From assembly GCF_014642635.1 (NCBI RefSeq), contig NZ_BMIQ01000002.1:558001-622000 (forward strand): a DNA stretch of 64,000 bases. The letters run 5' to 3'. This DNA comes from Aureimonas endophytica (GTDB lineage: Bacteria; Pseudomonadota; Alphaproteobacteria; Rhizobiales; Rhizobiaceae). Position numbers and translations under genes: made by a program. Below, in pieces: positions 17,587 through 27,581 of the stretch. The notes beneath the pieces are model-generated. The model saw nothing but the letters and a program-made list of their open reading frames with translations. It had not been told where the DNA came from and did not search any database. Position 1 is the first letter of the stretch; each line of letters starts with the position of its first letter.

Positions 17587-17665
17587 ATCCGGCGGCGGAA
17601 CGGCGGCCCGCCCATCCCGTTCTCCCTCGCAAGGCACGAATTCGTGACGCATGAAGGAGACCAAG

Positions 17666-17878
17666 ATGTCGAAGCTCAGCAACGGGACGCCGATCGAGCC
17701 GCTCTACGGCAAGAACGCTCCGGCGCCGGAAGTGCGCGCCGATCCCGCCCCGGAAGGCCGCGAGGACCCGCAAGGATCCGTGATGGACGACGAGGAGAAT
17801 CTCGACGAGGCGATCGAGGAGACCTTCCCGGCCTCCGATCCGATCTCCCCCAGCCGGATCGACGGCCCGAACAATTGA
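17666..17878 (+). CDS. Small acidic conserved hypothetical protein
   Basis: This 70-residue acidic, probably disordered protein carries a central MDDEENLDEAIEETFPASDP stretch. The ETFPASDP motif recurs in many small alphaproteobacterial proteins of unknown function. The ATG at 17666 is preceded by GAAGGAGA at 7-base spacing; an in-frame ATG at 17651 overlaps that Shine-Dalgarno and is less likely. No function can be assigned. Confidence 0.7.
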   Translation: MSKLSNGTPIEPLYGKNAPAPEVRADPAPEGREDPQGSVMDDEENLDEAIEETFPASDPISPSRIDGPNN

Positions 17879-17881
17879 GGC

Positions 17882-18574
17882 TCAGAGGATCGCGGCGCCC
17901 GCCGCGTCCAGCCGCAGACAGGTGAGGCGTCCGGTCCGCACCGCGCCGGTGTCGATGCCGATCCGGTTCGGCCGGAATTCCGGTTCCTCCACCGGCGTAT
18001 GACCATGCACGACGACGGCTCCGAGCGGGCCGTCGAAATCGAGAAAGTCGTGGCGGATCCAGACGAGATCGGTCGGGCTCTGCCGCTCCAACGGCAGGCC
18101 GGGCCGAAGGCCCGCATGGACGAAGAAGTAAGGGCCTCGGCGGACGAAGAGCGAAAGCCCTCGCAAGAAAGCGAGATGATCCTGCGGCAGGTCGAGAAGA
18201 TCGGCCTGCCGATAGGCGCCGTCCTCGTCCGGCTCGATGCCATAGGAGGCGAGCGTCGCGTCGCCGCCATTGTAGAGCCAGGCCTCGATCGGCAGCTTGC
18301 CGTCCAGCGCGTCGAGCAGCATCGCCTCGTGATTGCCGAGGAGGCAGATCAGCTCGGCCTCGTCCATCCGCCGGCGCAACCGCGCGATCACCTCGGCGCT
18401 GTCCGGCCCGCGATCGATATAGTCGCCGAGATAGATCTCGGTGCACCGGAGCCCCGGATGCTCGGCCCGGTCCGCCGCGATCCGGTCGATCATGCGCTCC
18501 AGAAGATCGGCGCGGCCGTGGATGTCGCCGACCGCGTAGACGACTTCGCCCTCGGCCAGCCCCGGATAGGTCAT
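17882..18574 (-). CDS. PPP-family metallophosphatase (serine/threonine phosphatase type)
   Basis: The 230-residue protein carries the PPP phosphoesterase motifs in order: GDIHGRADLLERM (about 16–28), GDYIDRGPDSAE (about 49–60), LLGNHE (about 79–84), HAGLRPG (about 152–158) and VVHGHTPV (about 188–195). These bind two metals and catalyse hydrolysis of phosphoesters. Targets could be phosphoproteins or nucleotides such as diadenosine tetraphosphate. The start at 18574 follows GGAGGA at 8-base spacing; an in-frame ATG at 18589 would place the Shine-Dalgarno inside the gene. It is convergent with the preceding small gene. Confidence 0.88.
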   Translation of the reverse strand: MTYPGLAEGEVVYAVGDIHGRADLLERMIDRIAADRAEHPGLRCTEIYLGDYIDRGPDSAEVIARLRRRMDEAELICLLGNHEAMLLDALDGKLPIEAWLYNGGDATLASYGIEPDEDGAYRQADLLDLPQDHLAFLRGLSLFVRRGPYFFVHAGLRPGLPLERQSPTDLVWIRHDFLDFDGPLGAVVVHGHTPVEEPEFRPNRIGIDTGAVRTGRLTCLRLDAAGAAIL

Positions 18575-18630
18575 GCTCGCATCCTCCATTTTTAGGAGAT
18601 AAGCGCCTCGCGGCGCGGCGCCATGGCGGG

Positions 18631-18662
18631 AAAACGGAAAAGGGCCCGGCGATGCCGAGCCC
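18631..18662 (-). terminator. Rho-independent terminator of groESL
   Basis: A 9-bp stem (18654–18662 with 18642–18650, one G–U pair) with a 3-base loop is followed on the minus strand by TTTTCCGTTTT. It lies 32 bases beyond the groEL stop. Confidence 0.85.
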
Positions 18663-18694
18663 CTTCCTCATTTCCTGGCGAATGGCCGGACGTC

Positions 18695-20401
<1,707 letters not shown>

Positions 20402-20427
20402 TTAGGTCGGGCGTCGCTTCGAGGCGA

Positions 20428-20727
20428 TCAGGCGGAGATCACGCCCATGATGTCGCTCTCCTTCATGATGAGGAGATCCTCGCCGTTCACCTTGACCTCG
20501 GTGCCGGACCACTTGCCGAAGAGCACGCGGTCGCCGGCCTTCACGTCGAGGGCCTGGACGGCGCCCTTGTCGTCGCGGGTGCCCGGGCCGACGGCGACGA
20601 CTTCGCCTTCCTGCGGCTTCTCCTTGGCGGTGTCCGGGATGATGATGCCGCCGGCGGTCTTCTGCTCGGACTCGACGCGACGCACGACGACGCGGTCGTG
20701 CAGCGGACGGAAGTTCAGAGTGGCCAT
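20428..20727 (-). CDS. groES: Co-chaperonin GroES
   Basis: The 99-residue co-chaperonin caps the GroEL ring. It begins with [15 protein letters not shown] (the cpn10 signature), has the mobile loop [19 protein letters not shown], and contains [15 protein letters not shown] near the C terminus. It is the first gene of the groESL operon; the region upstream holds a CIRCE operator and a sigma70-like promoter. Confidence 0.98.
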   Translation of the reverse strand: MATLNFRPLHDRVVVRRVESEQKTAGGIIIPDTAKEKPQEGEVVAVGPGTRDDKGAVQALDVKAGDRVLFGKWSGTEVKVNGEDLLIMKESDIMGVISA

Positions 20728-20787
20728 CGTCTGTTCCCTCAGCTTTCGTACTTCGCCGACGACCCGGAAGGGTGCCGGCGGGAAAGG

Positions 20788-20814
20788 TTGGCACTCGCTG
20801 TTCGAGAGTGCTAG
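20788..20814 (-). promoter_or_regulatory. CIRCE operator (HrcA binding site)
   Basis: On the minus strand CTAGCACTC, a 9-base spacer and GAGTGCCAA match the CIRCE consensus (TTAGCACTC-N9-GAGTGCTAA) at 16 of 18 positions. It lies 61 bases before the groES ATG, just downstream of the promoter. It is known in other bacteria as the binding site of the heat-shock repressor HrcA. Confidence 0.92.
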
Positions 20815-20821
20815 CAGCGGC

Positions 20822-20851
20822 GAGATAGGCGGTGGAGGGCGAGGCTGTCAA
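20822..20851 (-). promoter_or_regulatory. groESL promoter
   Basis: TTGACA (20851–20846) and TATCTC (20827–20822), separated by 18 bases, precede the CIRCE element. The preceding C makes CTTGAC, which also suits an RpoH −35 box, so both housekeeping and heat-shock sigma factors may act here. The remainder of 20852–21102 contains no gene. Confidence 0.65.
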
Positions 20852-21102
20852 GAAGCGGGCGGATCGGACCCCCGCGAATTTTTCATGACGCGGACCGTCG
20901 CGGCCGGGGTTCAGATGCGGTCGCCCCCGGCCGGGCGCAAGGGGCGGGCGCCGCGATCCCCCGGCATTCTCGCCGATGGTGAACGCGAAAGGCCGCAGGA
21001 ATAACGGGTTGCTTGACGCGGCCGGGCGCGGCTTCTATCGCCCGGAAGAGGGCGAGCGCGCTCCATCGCCATGGCCCTCGAAGCGGATAGCAGCGAGAAT
21101 CG

Positions 21103-21942
21103 ATGAACGCACCCGAAGCCATCGCTTCCCTGGCGGCCGTCGCCCCGGCCTACAAGGCGATCTTCTGCGACGTCTGGGGCGTCGTCCATGACGGCGTCGC
21201 CAAGCATGCGGCGGCGGAGGCGGCGCTCACGGCCGCGCGCCGCGCCGGCTGCCATGTCGTCCTCCTCACCAATTCGCCGCGTCCGAACGAGGGCGTGCGG
21301 CGCCAGCTCGACGGTCTCTCCTTCTCGCCGGAAGCCTATGATGCGATCGTCACCTCGGGCGACGTGACGCGGCGCCTGATCGCCGAGACCGGCCGTCCGC
21401 TCCTGCATGTCGGGCCGCAGCGCGACCTCGACCTCTTCGCCGGCCTCGCCGCCGAATTCGTCGACGAGGCGCGGGCCGAGGCGGTGATCGTCACCGGGCT
21501 TCACGACGACACGACCGAGACGCCGGCCGATTACGCGCCGCTGCTGGAGCGCCTGAAGCGCCGCGACCTGCCGATGATCTGCGCCAATCCCGACGTCGTC
21601 GTCCATCGCGGCGAGCGGCTGATCTTCTGCGCCGGCGCGATCGCCCGCGACTACGAGCGGCTCGGCGGCCGGGTCGCCATGGCCGGCAAGCCGCATGCGC
21701 CGATCTATGCCGAGGCGCAGCGCGTCGCGGGCGTCGCCGGCCCGGCCGAGGTGCTGGCCGTCGGCGACGGGCTCAACACCGATATTCGCGGCGCGAACGC
21801 CTATGGCGCCGACGCGCTCCTGATCATGGCGGGCGTCCATCGCGACGAGCTCGGCGGCTTCGACGTCGCCGGCGAGGTGCTCGGCGCCCATCTCGGCGGC
21901 CAGGATCTCGCCGCCCGCTTCTTCATGCCGCGGCTCGTATGA
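21103..21942 (+). CDS. HAD-superfamily hydrolase, class IIA (TIGR01459 family)
   Basis: The 279-residue protein has HAD motifs: FCDVWGVVHDG (motif I, about 21–31; the second acidic residue of the usual DxD is replaced in DVWG, as in this subfamily), VVLLTNSPRP (motif II, about 51–60), and GKPHAPIY with VLAVGDGLNTDIRGAN (motifs III and IV). Its close relatives are NagD-like sugar or nucleotide phosphatases; no substrate is established for this family. It overlaps ribF by 4 bases, a conserved arrangement in rhizobia, which suggests a link to flavin or nucleotide metabolism. Confidence 0.87.
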   Translation: MNAPEAIASLAAVAPAYKAIFCDVWGVVHDGVAKHAAAEAALTAARRAGCHVVLLTNSPRPNEGVRRQLDGLSFSPEAYDAIVTSGDVTRRLIAETGRPLLHVGPQRDLDLFAGLAAEFVDEARAEAVIVTGLHDDTTETPADYAPLLERLKRRDLPMICANPDVVVHRGERLIFCAGAIARDYERLGGRVAMAGKPHAPIYAEAQRVAGVAGPAEVLAVGDGLNTDIRGANAYGADALLIMAGVHRDELGGFDVAGEVLGAHLGGQDLAARFFMPRLV

Positions 21943-22922
21943 CGGACGGCTCGATCCGCCGCTTCGGCCCGGCCTCGACGCTTGCCGGAATGTATCGCGG
22001 CGGCGTCGTCGCGATCGGCAATTTCGACGGCATCCATCGCGGCCATCAGGCGGTGCTCGGCGCGGCGACGGATCTGGCTGAGAAGGAGGGCGCGCCGGCG
22101 CTGTGTCTCACCTTCGAGCCGCATCCGCGCAGCGTCTTCGCGCCCGACCGTCCGGTGCCGCGCCTGACGCCGCCGCCGGTCAAGGCCCGGCTTCTGGAGA
22201 AGCTCGGCTTTAGCGCGGTGGTGGAGCAGCCCTTCGACCGCGCCTTCGCCGCGATGACGGCGGAAGAGTTCGTGTCCGAGATCCTGGTGCGCGATCTCGC
22301 CGCCCGCCACGTCGTCGTCGGCTTCGATTTCCAGTACGGCGCCAGGCGCCAGGGCAGCGTCGCGACGCTGCAGGAGGCGGGCACCCGCCACGGCTTCGGC
22401 GTCACGGCCGTGCCGCCCTTCGTCGCCGAGGGCGGCGAGCCGGTCTCCTCCAGCCGCATCCGCGCCGATCTCGGCCGGGGCGACGTCGCCGGCGCGGCGG
22501 CGCTGCTCGGCTATCGCTGGACGATCGAATCGATGGTGATCGGCGGCCAGAAGCTCGGCCGCCAGCTCGGGTATCCGACCGCCAACATGGCGCTGTCCGA
22601 GGGCGGGCTCCTCGCCCACGGCATCTATGCCGTGCGCTTCCGCCGCGAGGGCGGGGCGCTGCACGACGGCGTCGCGAGCTACGGGCGCCGGCCGACCTTC
22701 GACAACGGCGCGGCGTTGTTCGAGACCTATCTCTTCGATTTCGAGGGCGATCTCTACGGCGAGACCTGCGACGTCTCGGTCTTCGCGCGGCTGCGCGGCG
22801 AGGAGAAGTTCGACGGCATCGAGGCGCTGATCGCGCAGATGGACCGCGACGCGGCCGAGGCGCGGGCGCTTCTGTCCGGCGTCCAGCCGCTCTCGCCGCT
22901 CGACCGGTTGCTGGCCTTCTAG
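21939..22922 (+). CDS. ribF: Bifunctional riboflavin kinase / FAD synthetase
   Basis: The 327-residue enzyme phosphorylates riboflavin to FMN and adenylates FMN to FAD. The N-terminal nucleotidyltransferase domain shows GNFDGIHRGHQAVL (about 27–40), FEPHPRSVF and the VVGFDFQYGARRQG region. SSSRIRADLGRGDV (about 169–182) leads into the C-terminal kinase domain with GGQKLGRQLGYPTANM and the DGVASYGRRPTFDNG block. It is coupled to the HAD gene and lies 209 bases before ileS; that gap contains no gene but may hold the ileS promoter. Confidence 0.96.
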   Translation: MTDGSIRRFGPASTLAGMYRGGVVAIGNFDGIHRGHQAVLGAATDLAEKEGAPALCLTFEPHPRSVFAPDRPVPRLTPPPVKARLLEKLGFSAVVEQPFDRAFAAMTAEEFVSEILVRDLAARHVVVGFDFQYGARRQGSVATLQEAGTRHGFGVTAVPPFVAEGGEPVSSSRIRADLGRGDVAGAAALLGYRWTIESMVIGGQKLGRQLGYPTANMALSEGGLLAHGIYAVRFRREGGALHDGVASYGRRPTFDNGAALFETYLFDFEGDLYGETCDVSVFARLRGEEKFDGIEALIAQMDRDAAEARALLSGVQPLSPLDRLLAF

Positions 22923-23131
22923 GAGAGCGACGCTTTTCTTGGCGGTCCCGAGTTGCTAGAGCCCGTCCCCATGACGATCCCGCGCGCGCTCACCGGCCTT
23001 CTTCGAATTAGCCGCCCGGCCTTCTGAGCGGCCCGCCGCCGCTCGAAGGTCGGGATGCGTTTCACGCCGACACCCTTTCCTCCGATCCGCGCCGTGTCGA
23101 GCCTTCCACGGCGCCAGGCCTTCCGAGATCC

Positions 23132-26100
23132 ATGAGCGACACGCCGAAGACGACCGACAAGCCCGCCGGCACCGACTATTCCAAGACCCTCTTCCTGCCG
23201 GAGACCGCGTTCCCGATGCGCGCCGGCCTGCCGCAGAAGGAGCCGGAATGGCTGAAGCGCTGGGACGAGATGAAGCTCTACGACCAGCTGCGCGAGGCTT
23301 CCAAGGACCGGCCGAAATATGTGCTGCATGACGGCCCGCCCTATGCCAACGGCCATCTCCATATCGGCCACGCGCTGAACAAGGTGCTGAAGGACGTCAT
23401 CAACCGCTCCTTCCAGATGCGCGGCTACGACGCCAACTACGTGCCCGGCTGGGACTGCCACGGCCTGCCGATCGAGTGGAAGATCGAGGAGGAGAACTAC
23501 CGCGCCAAGGGCAAGCCGAAGCCCGATCTCAACGACGCGTCGGCGATGGTCGCTTTCCGCAAGGAATGCCGCGCCTATGCCGAGCACTGGGTCGGCGTCC
23601 AGTCTGGCGAGTTCCGGCGCCTCGGCGTCGAGGGCGATTTCCGCAATCCCTATCTGACCATGGCCTATGAGGCGGAAAGCGTCATCGCCGGCGAACTGAT
23701 CAAGTTCGCGATGAGCGGCCAGCTCTATCGCGGCTCGAAGCCGGTCATGTGGTCGGTGGTCGAGAAGACCGCGCTCGCCGAGGCCGAGGTCGAATATGAC
23801 GACTACGAGTCCGATACGGTCTGGGTGAAGTTTCCGGTGCGCGGCGAGGGACCGCTCGCCGGGGCCTCGGTCGTCATCTGGACGACCACGCCCTGGACGA
23901 TGCCGGCCAATCGCGCGATCACCTACAGCCCGAAGATCGCCTACGGACTCTACGAGGTCACGGCGCCGGAGGATGCGGACAATCCACGCTGGGCGAAGCC
24001 GGGCGAGCGGCTGATTCTCGCCGATGCGCTGGCCGCCGATGTTCTCGCCAAGGCCCGCGTGCCGGAAGGCGGCTTCCGCCGCGTCGCGGCCGTCCTGCCG
24101 GACGAACTGGCGGGGCTGGTCTGCGATCATCCGCTGAAGGGGCTGGCCGGCGGCTACGCCTTCGCCGTGCCGCTGCTCTTCGGCGCGCATGTGACGGACG
24201 ATGCCGGCACCGGCTTCGTCCATACCGCGCCCGGCCATGGCCGGGAGGACTTCGAGGCCTGGGTCGACGCGCGGCGCGCGCTGGAGGCTCGGGGCATCGA
24301 CCCGGCGATCCCCTTCGCGGTGGACGACGACGGCTTCTACACCAAGGACGCGCCCGGCTTCGGGCCGGAGGCGGAAGGCGGGCCGGCGCGGGTTCTCGAC
24401 GACAAAGGCAAGAAGGGCGACGCCAACAAGCGCGTCATCGAGGCGCTGATCGCCGCCGGCAATCTTCTCGCGCGCGGCCGGCTGAAGCATCAATATCCGC
24501 ATTCCTGGCGCTCCAAGAAGCCGGTGATCTATCGCAACACGCCGCAGTGGTTCGTCCATATGGACAAATCATTGTCTGACAACACAATCGATCTGAGCGC
24601 CATCTTCTTGGGTTGGTTAGGACCCGCCGCTCCTCCGCAGCCCCTTGTTGAAGATACGCTGCGAAACAGGGCTATGCGGGCAATTGCAGACACGCGCTTC
24701 GTGCCTGCCGCCGGCCGCAACCGGATCGGCGGCATGATCGAGACGCGGCCGGACTGGGTCCTGTCGCGCCAGCGCGCCTGGGGCGTGCCGATCGCGGTCT
24801 TCGTCGACGAGGATGGCGAGGTGCTGAGGGACGAGAGCGTCAACGCCCGCATCCTCGCCGCCTTCGCGGCCGAAGGGGCGGATGCCTGGTTCGCGGCGGG
24901 CGCCAAGGAGCGCTTCCTCGGCAACGCGCATGACGCCGCGCGATGGACCATGGTCCGCGACATCCTGGACGTCTGGTTCGATTCCGGCTCGACCCACGCC
25001 TTCTGCCTAGAGAAGCGGCCGGATCTCAAATGGCCGGCCGATCTCTATCTCGAAGGCTCCGACCAGCATCGCGGCTGGTTCCATTCCTCGCTGCTCGAAG
25101 CCTGCGGCACGCGCGGCCGGGCGCCCTACGACGCGGTGCTGACGCATGGCTTCGTCATGGACGAGGACGGGCGCAAGATGTCGAAGTCGCTCGGCAATGT
25201 CGTGACGCCGCAGGAGGTGATCCAGCAGTCCGGCGCCGACATCCTGCGCCTCTGGGTCGTCTCGTCCGACTATTCGGAGGATCTGCGCCTCGGCAAGACG
25301 ATCCTCCAGACCAATATCGACAGCTATCGCAAGCTGCGGAACACCATCCGCTGGATGCTCGGCACGCTGGCGCACGATACCGGCGAGACGGTGCCGCTCG
25401 CCGAGATGCCGGAACTCGAACGGCTGATGCTGCATCGCCTCGCCGAGCTCGGCCGGCTGGTGCGGAAGGCCTATGACGAGTTCGACTTCAAGCGCATCGC
25501 CCGCGCGCTGCTCGACTTCATGGTGGTCGAGCTTTCGGCCTTCTATTTCGACATCCGCAAGGACGCGCTCTATTGCGACGCGCCCTCGTCGAAGCGCCGC
25601 CTTGCGGCGATGGAAGTGGTGCGGCAGCTCTTCGACCATCTGGTCACCTGGCTCGCCCCCATGCTGCCCTTCACCATGGAGGAGGCCTGGCTGGAGCGGC
25701 ACCCGGACAGCCGCTCGGTGCATTTCGAGCAGATGCGCGAGCCCGATGCCGCCTGGGAGGATGCCGAGCTCGCCGCCAAGTGGCAGAAGATCCGGCAGGT
25801 CCGCCGCGTCGTGACCGGCGCGCTGGAGGAGGAGCGGCGCGAGAAGCGCATCGGCTCCTCGCTGGAGGCCGCGCCGATCCTCTTCATCGAGGAGGCGGAT
25901 CTGCGCGCCCTCGCCGAGACGGTGGATTTCGCCGAGATCGCGATCACCAGCGGCCTCGCCATCCGGCCGGGGCCGGCACCGGAGGGCGCCTTCCGCCTGC
26001 CCGACGCGCCGGGCATCGCCGTGCTGCCGGAAAAGGCGAAGGGCACGAAATGCGCCCGCTCCTGGCGCGTCACCGACGATGTCGGCTCCGATCCCGACTT

Positions 26101-26170
26101 CCCGGACGTCTCGGCCCGCGACGCGGCGGCGCTGCGGGAACTGCGCGCGCTCGGGCGTCTCGGCGCCTGA
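23132..26170 (+). CDS. ileS: Isoleucyl-tRNA synthetase with unusual inserted patch
   Basis: This 1,012-residue class I synthetase charges tRNA-Ile. The HIGH motif is in [12 protein letters not shown] (about 74–85), [12 protein letters not shown] begins the editing (CP1) domain, [12 protein letters not shown] lies around 614–625, and the KMSKS motif is in [12 protein letters not shown] near 680. The anticodon-binding domain follows. After HMDKSL (about residue 477–481), roughly 25 residues (484–508) interrupt a segment that is compact in rhizobial IleS as I remember it. The DNA there uses codons rare elsewhere in the gene. The frame is intact, so the enzyme is probably functional. Confidence 0.95.
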   Translation: MSDTPKTTDKPAGTDYSKTLFLPETAFPMRAGLPQKEPEWLKRWDEMKLYDQLREASKDRPKYVLHDGPPYANGHLHIGHALNKVLKDVINRSFQMRGYDANYVPGWDCHGLPIEWKIEEENYRAKGKPKPDLNDASAMVAFRKECRAYAEHWVGVQSGEFRRLGVEGDFRNPYLTMAYEAESVIAGELIKFAMSGQLYRGSKPVMWSVVEKTALAEAEVEYDDYESDTVWVKFPVRGEGPLAGASVVIWTTTPWTMPANRAITYSPKIAYGLYEVTAPEDADNPRWAKPGERLILADALAADVLAKARVPEGGFRRVAAVLPDELAGLVCDHPLKGLAGGYAFAVPLLFGAHVTDDAGTGFVHTAPGHGREDFEAWVDARRALEARGIDPAIPFAVDDDGFYTKDAPGFGPEAEGGPARVLDDKGKKGDANKRVIEALIAAGNLLARGRLKHQYPHSWRSKKPVIYRNTPQWFVHMDKSLSDNTIDLSAIFLGWLGPAAPPQPLVEDTLRNRAMRAIADTRFVPAAGRNRIGGMIETRPDWVLSRQRAWGVPIAVFVDEDGEVLRDESVNARILAAFAAEGADAWFAAGAKERFLGNAHDAARWTMVRDILDVWFDSGSTHAFCLEKRPDLKWPADLYLEGSDQHRGWFHSSLLEACGTRGRAPYDAVLTHGFVMDEDGRKMSKSLGNVVTPQEVIQQSGADILRLWVVSSDYSEDLRLGKTILQTNIDSYRKLRNTIRWMLGTLAHDTGETVPLAEMPELERLMLHRLAELGRLVRKAYDEFDFKRIARALLDFMVVELSAFYFDIRKDALYCDAPSSKRRLAAMEVVRQLFDHLVTWLAPMLPFTMEEAWLERHPDSRSVHFEQMREPDAAWEDAELAAKWQKIRQVRRVVTGALEEERREKRIGSSLEAAPILFIEEADLRALAETVDFAEIAITSGLAIRPGPAPEGAFRLPDAPGIAVLPEKAKGTKCARSWRVTDDVGSDPDFPDVSARDAAALRELRALGRLGA

Positions 26171-26376
26171 GACGGGCGGTCGGCCTCCAGAAAACGGTGG
26201 GCGAGGCGGCTGTGGCCGCCGCGCCACGCCGGCCGTTTCTTGCGCGGCGCGCTACGATCCTTTAAGAAACGCCCGGAATTCGACAGATTTGGGTGGGATC
26301 GCGCAGGTCTTGGGGGCCGCGCGATGCAACTGTCGGGCTCGCAGGGGAAGTGGACCGGCAAGGGGGCCGTCACGGC

Positions 26377-27051
26377 ATGAATCTTCGGAAGATGCGCGCC
26401 GCCACGGCGCTCGGCGTCGTCTTGGCCGGTCTCGGCCTTTCGGGCTGTCTCGGCCCGACCTACGGAACCGGAAAATCGGCCGGCGCCCAGCTCTTCAGCG
26501 ATATCGACGGCATGCTGGCCCTTGGACCCAAGGAGCGGGACGAGATCGACTATTCGCCGCGCGCCGAACTGGTGCGCCCGAAGGACAAGTCGGTCCTGCC
26601 GGCGCCGCAGGCGAGCGTGGATGCCGCGAGCGGTGGCAAGTGGCCGGAATCGCCGGAACAGCGCCGTGCCCGCATCCGCGCGGCGGCGGACGCGCGGGAT
26701 ACCGGCGGCGTCGTCCAGCCCGGCGAACTCCTCGCCGACAAGGAAGGCGTGACCGAGGACGAGAAGGCCCGCAACACCTGGGCCGGCGCCCGTCAGAATC
26801 AGGTGAAGGGCATCCTGACCCCGGACGAATTGAAGTCGGGCCGCGAGGGCTTCATGCAGCGCCTCGCCGAATCGAAGCAGGGCAGCCCGACGACCCGCAA
26901 ATATCTCTCCGAGCCGCCGATCGCCTATCGCCAGCCGTCCTCTTCCGCGCCGGTCGGCGATCCGGGCGAGGACGAGGACGTGAAGCAGAAGCGCATCGAC
27001 GGCAAGGACGAGACCTTCCTGTCCAAGCTGAAGAGCCTCAATCCCTTCTGA
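26377..27051 (+). CDS. Conserved outer-membrane-type lipoprotein of unknown function
   Basis: The 224-residue protein has a lipoprotein signal with lipobox LSGC at about residues 20–23. A mostly polar, probably disordered chain follows, with DEIDYSPRAELVRP near residues 48–61 and a charged C-terminal part. The IDYSPRAxLV motif is familiar from a rhizobial lipoprotein family usually found after ileS and before M16 proteases. The ATG at 26377 directly precedes the signal peptide; the frame extends upstream 28 codons. The 205-base gap after ileS contains a GGCGGC/GCCGCC hairpin (26205–26220) without a T-tract. Confidence 0.75.
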   Translation: MNLRKMRAATALGVVLAGLGLSGCLGPTYGTGKSAGAQLFSDIDGMLALGPKERDEIDYSPRAELVRPKDKSVLPAPQASVDAASGGKWPESPEQRRARIRAAADARDTGGVVQPGELLADKEGVTEDEKARNTWAGARQNQVKGILTPDELKSGREGFMQRLAESKQGSPTTRKYLSEPPIAYRQPSSSAPVGDPGEDEDVKQKRIDGKDETFLSKLKSLNPF

Positions 27052-27058
27052 TCGTCCG

Positions 27059-27490
27059 TCAGTCGCGCCGCGCGGCGAAGAAGTCGCGCAGGATCTCGCC
27101 GGCCTCGCGGCCGGCGATGTCGGAATAGACATCCGGCGCGTGATGGCAGGTCGGCTGGGCGTAGAAGCGGGCGCCATGCGCCACCCCGCCGCCCTTCGGG
27201 TCTTCCGCCCCGTAATAGAGCCGGCGCAGCCGCGCGAAACTGATCGCCGCCGCGCACATGGCGCAGGGCTCCAACGTCACGTAGAGATCGGCGCCGACGA
27301 GGCGTTCCTGGCCAAGCTCCGCGCAGGCGGCGCGGATCGCCAGCATCTCGGCATGGGCGGTCGGATCGTTCAATTCTCGCGTGCGGTTGCCGGCCCGGGC
27401 GACGACCGCGCCGCCGAGCACCACCACCGCGCCCACCGGCACTTCGCCGCGCGCCCCTGCGGCGCGCGCCTCAGTGAGCGCCTGTTCCAT
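27059..27490 (-). CDS. tadA: tRNA-specific adenosine-34 deaminase / nucleoside deaminase
   Basis: The 143-residue enzyme belongs to the cytidine-deaminase fold. The zinc site is in PTAHAEMLAIR (about 49–59; His plus catalytic Glu) and LEPCAMCAAAI (about 81–91; two Cys). NDPTAHAEM and YGAEDPKGGGV fit TadA, which converts A34 to inosine in tRNA-Arg(ACG). The start at 27490 matches the normal TadA length; the frame is open 60 codons upstream but that part would overlap the divergent pseudouridine synthase gene. Confidence 0.88.
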   Translation of the reverse strand: MEQALTEARAAGARGEVPVGAVVVLGGAVVARAGNRTRELNDPTAHAEMLAIRAACAELGQERLVGADLYVTLEPCAMCAAAISFARLRRLYYGAEDPKGGGVAHGARFYAQPTCHHAPDVYSDIAGREAGEILRDFFAARRD

Positions 27491-27581
27491 ATAACCGCTG
27501 CCTGGCTGCTCCGGCACCACCTGTTCCCTCGCGCCTGTTCGAGCGACCTGATAAGCAGCGCCTGATTCGAAGGCAAAGACG

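Noticed and set aside
22923-23131. T-box or other riboswitch upstream of ileS
   Set aside because: No T-box core or terminator/antiterminator pair is visible, and T-boxes are not expected in Alphaproteobacteria.
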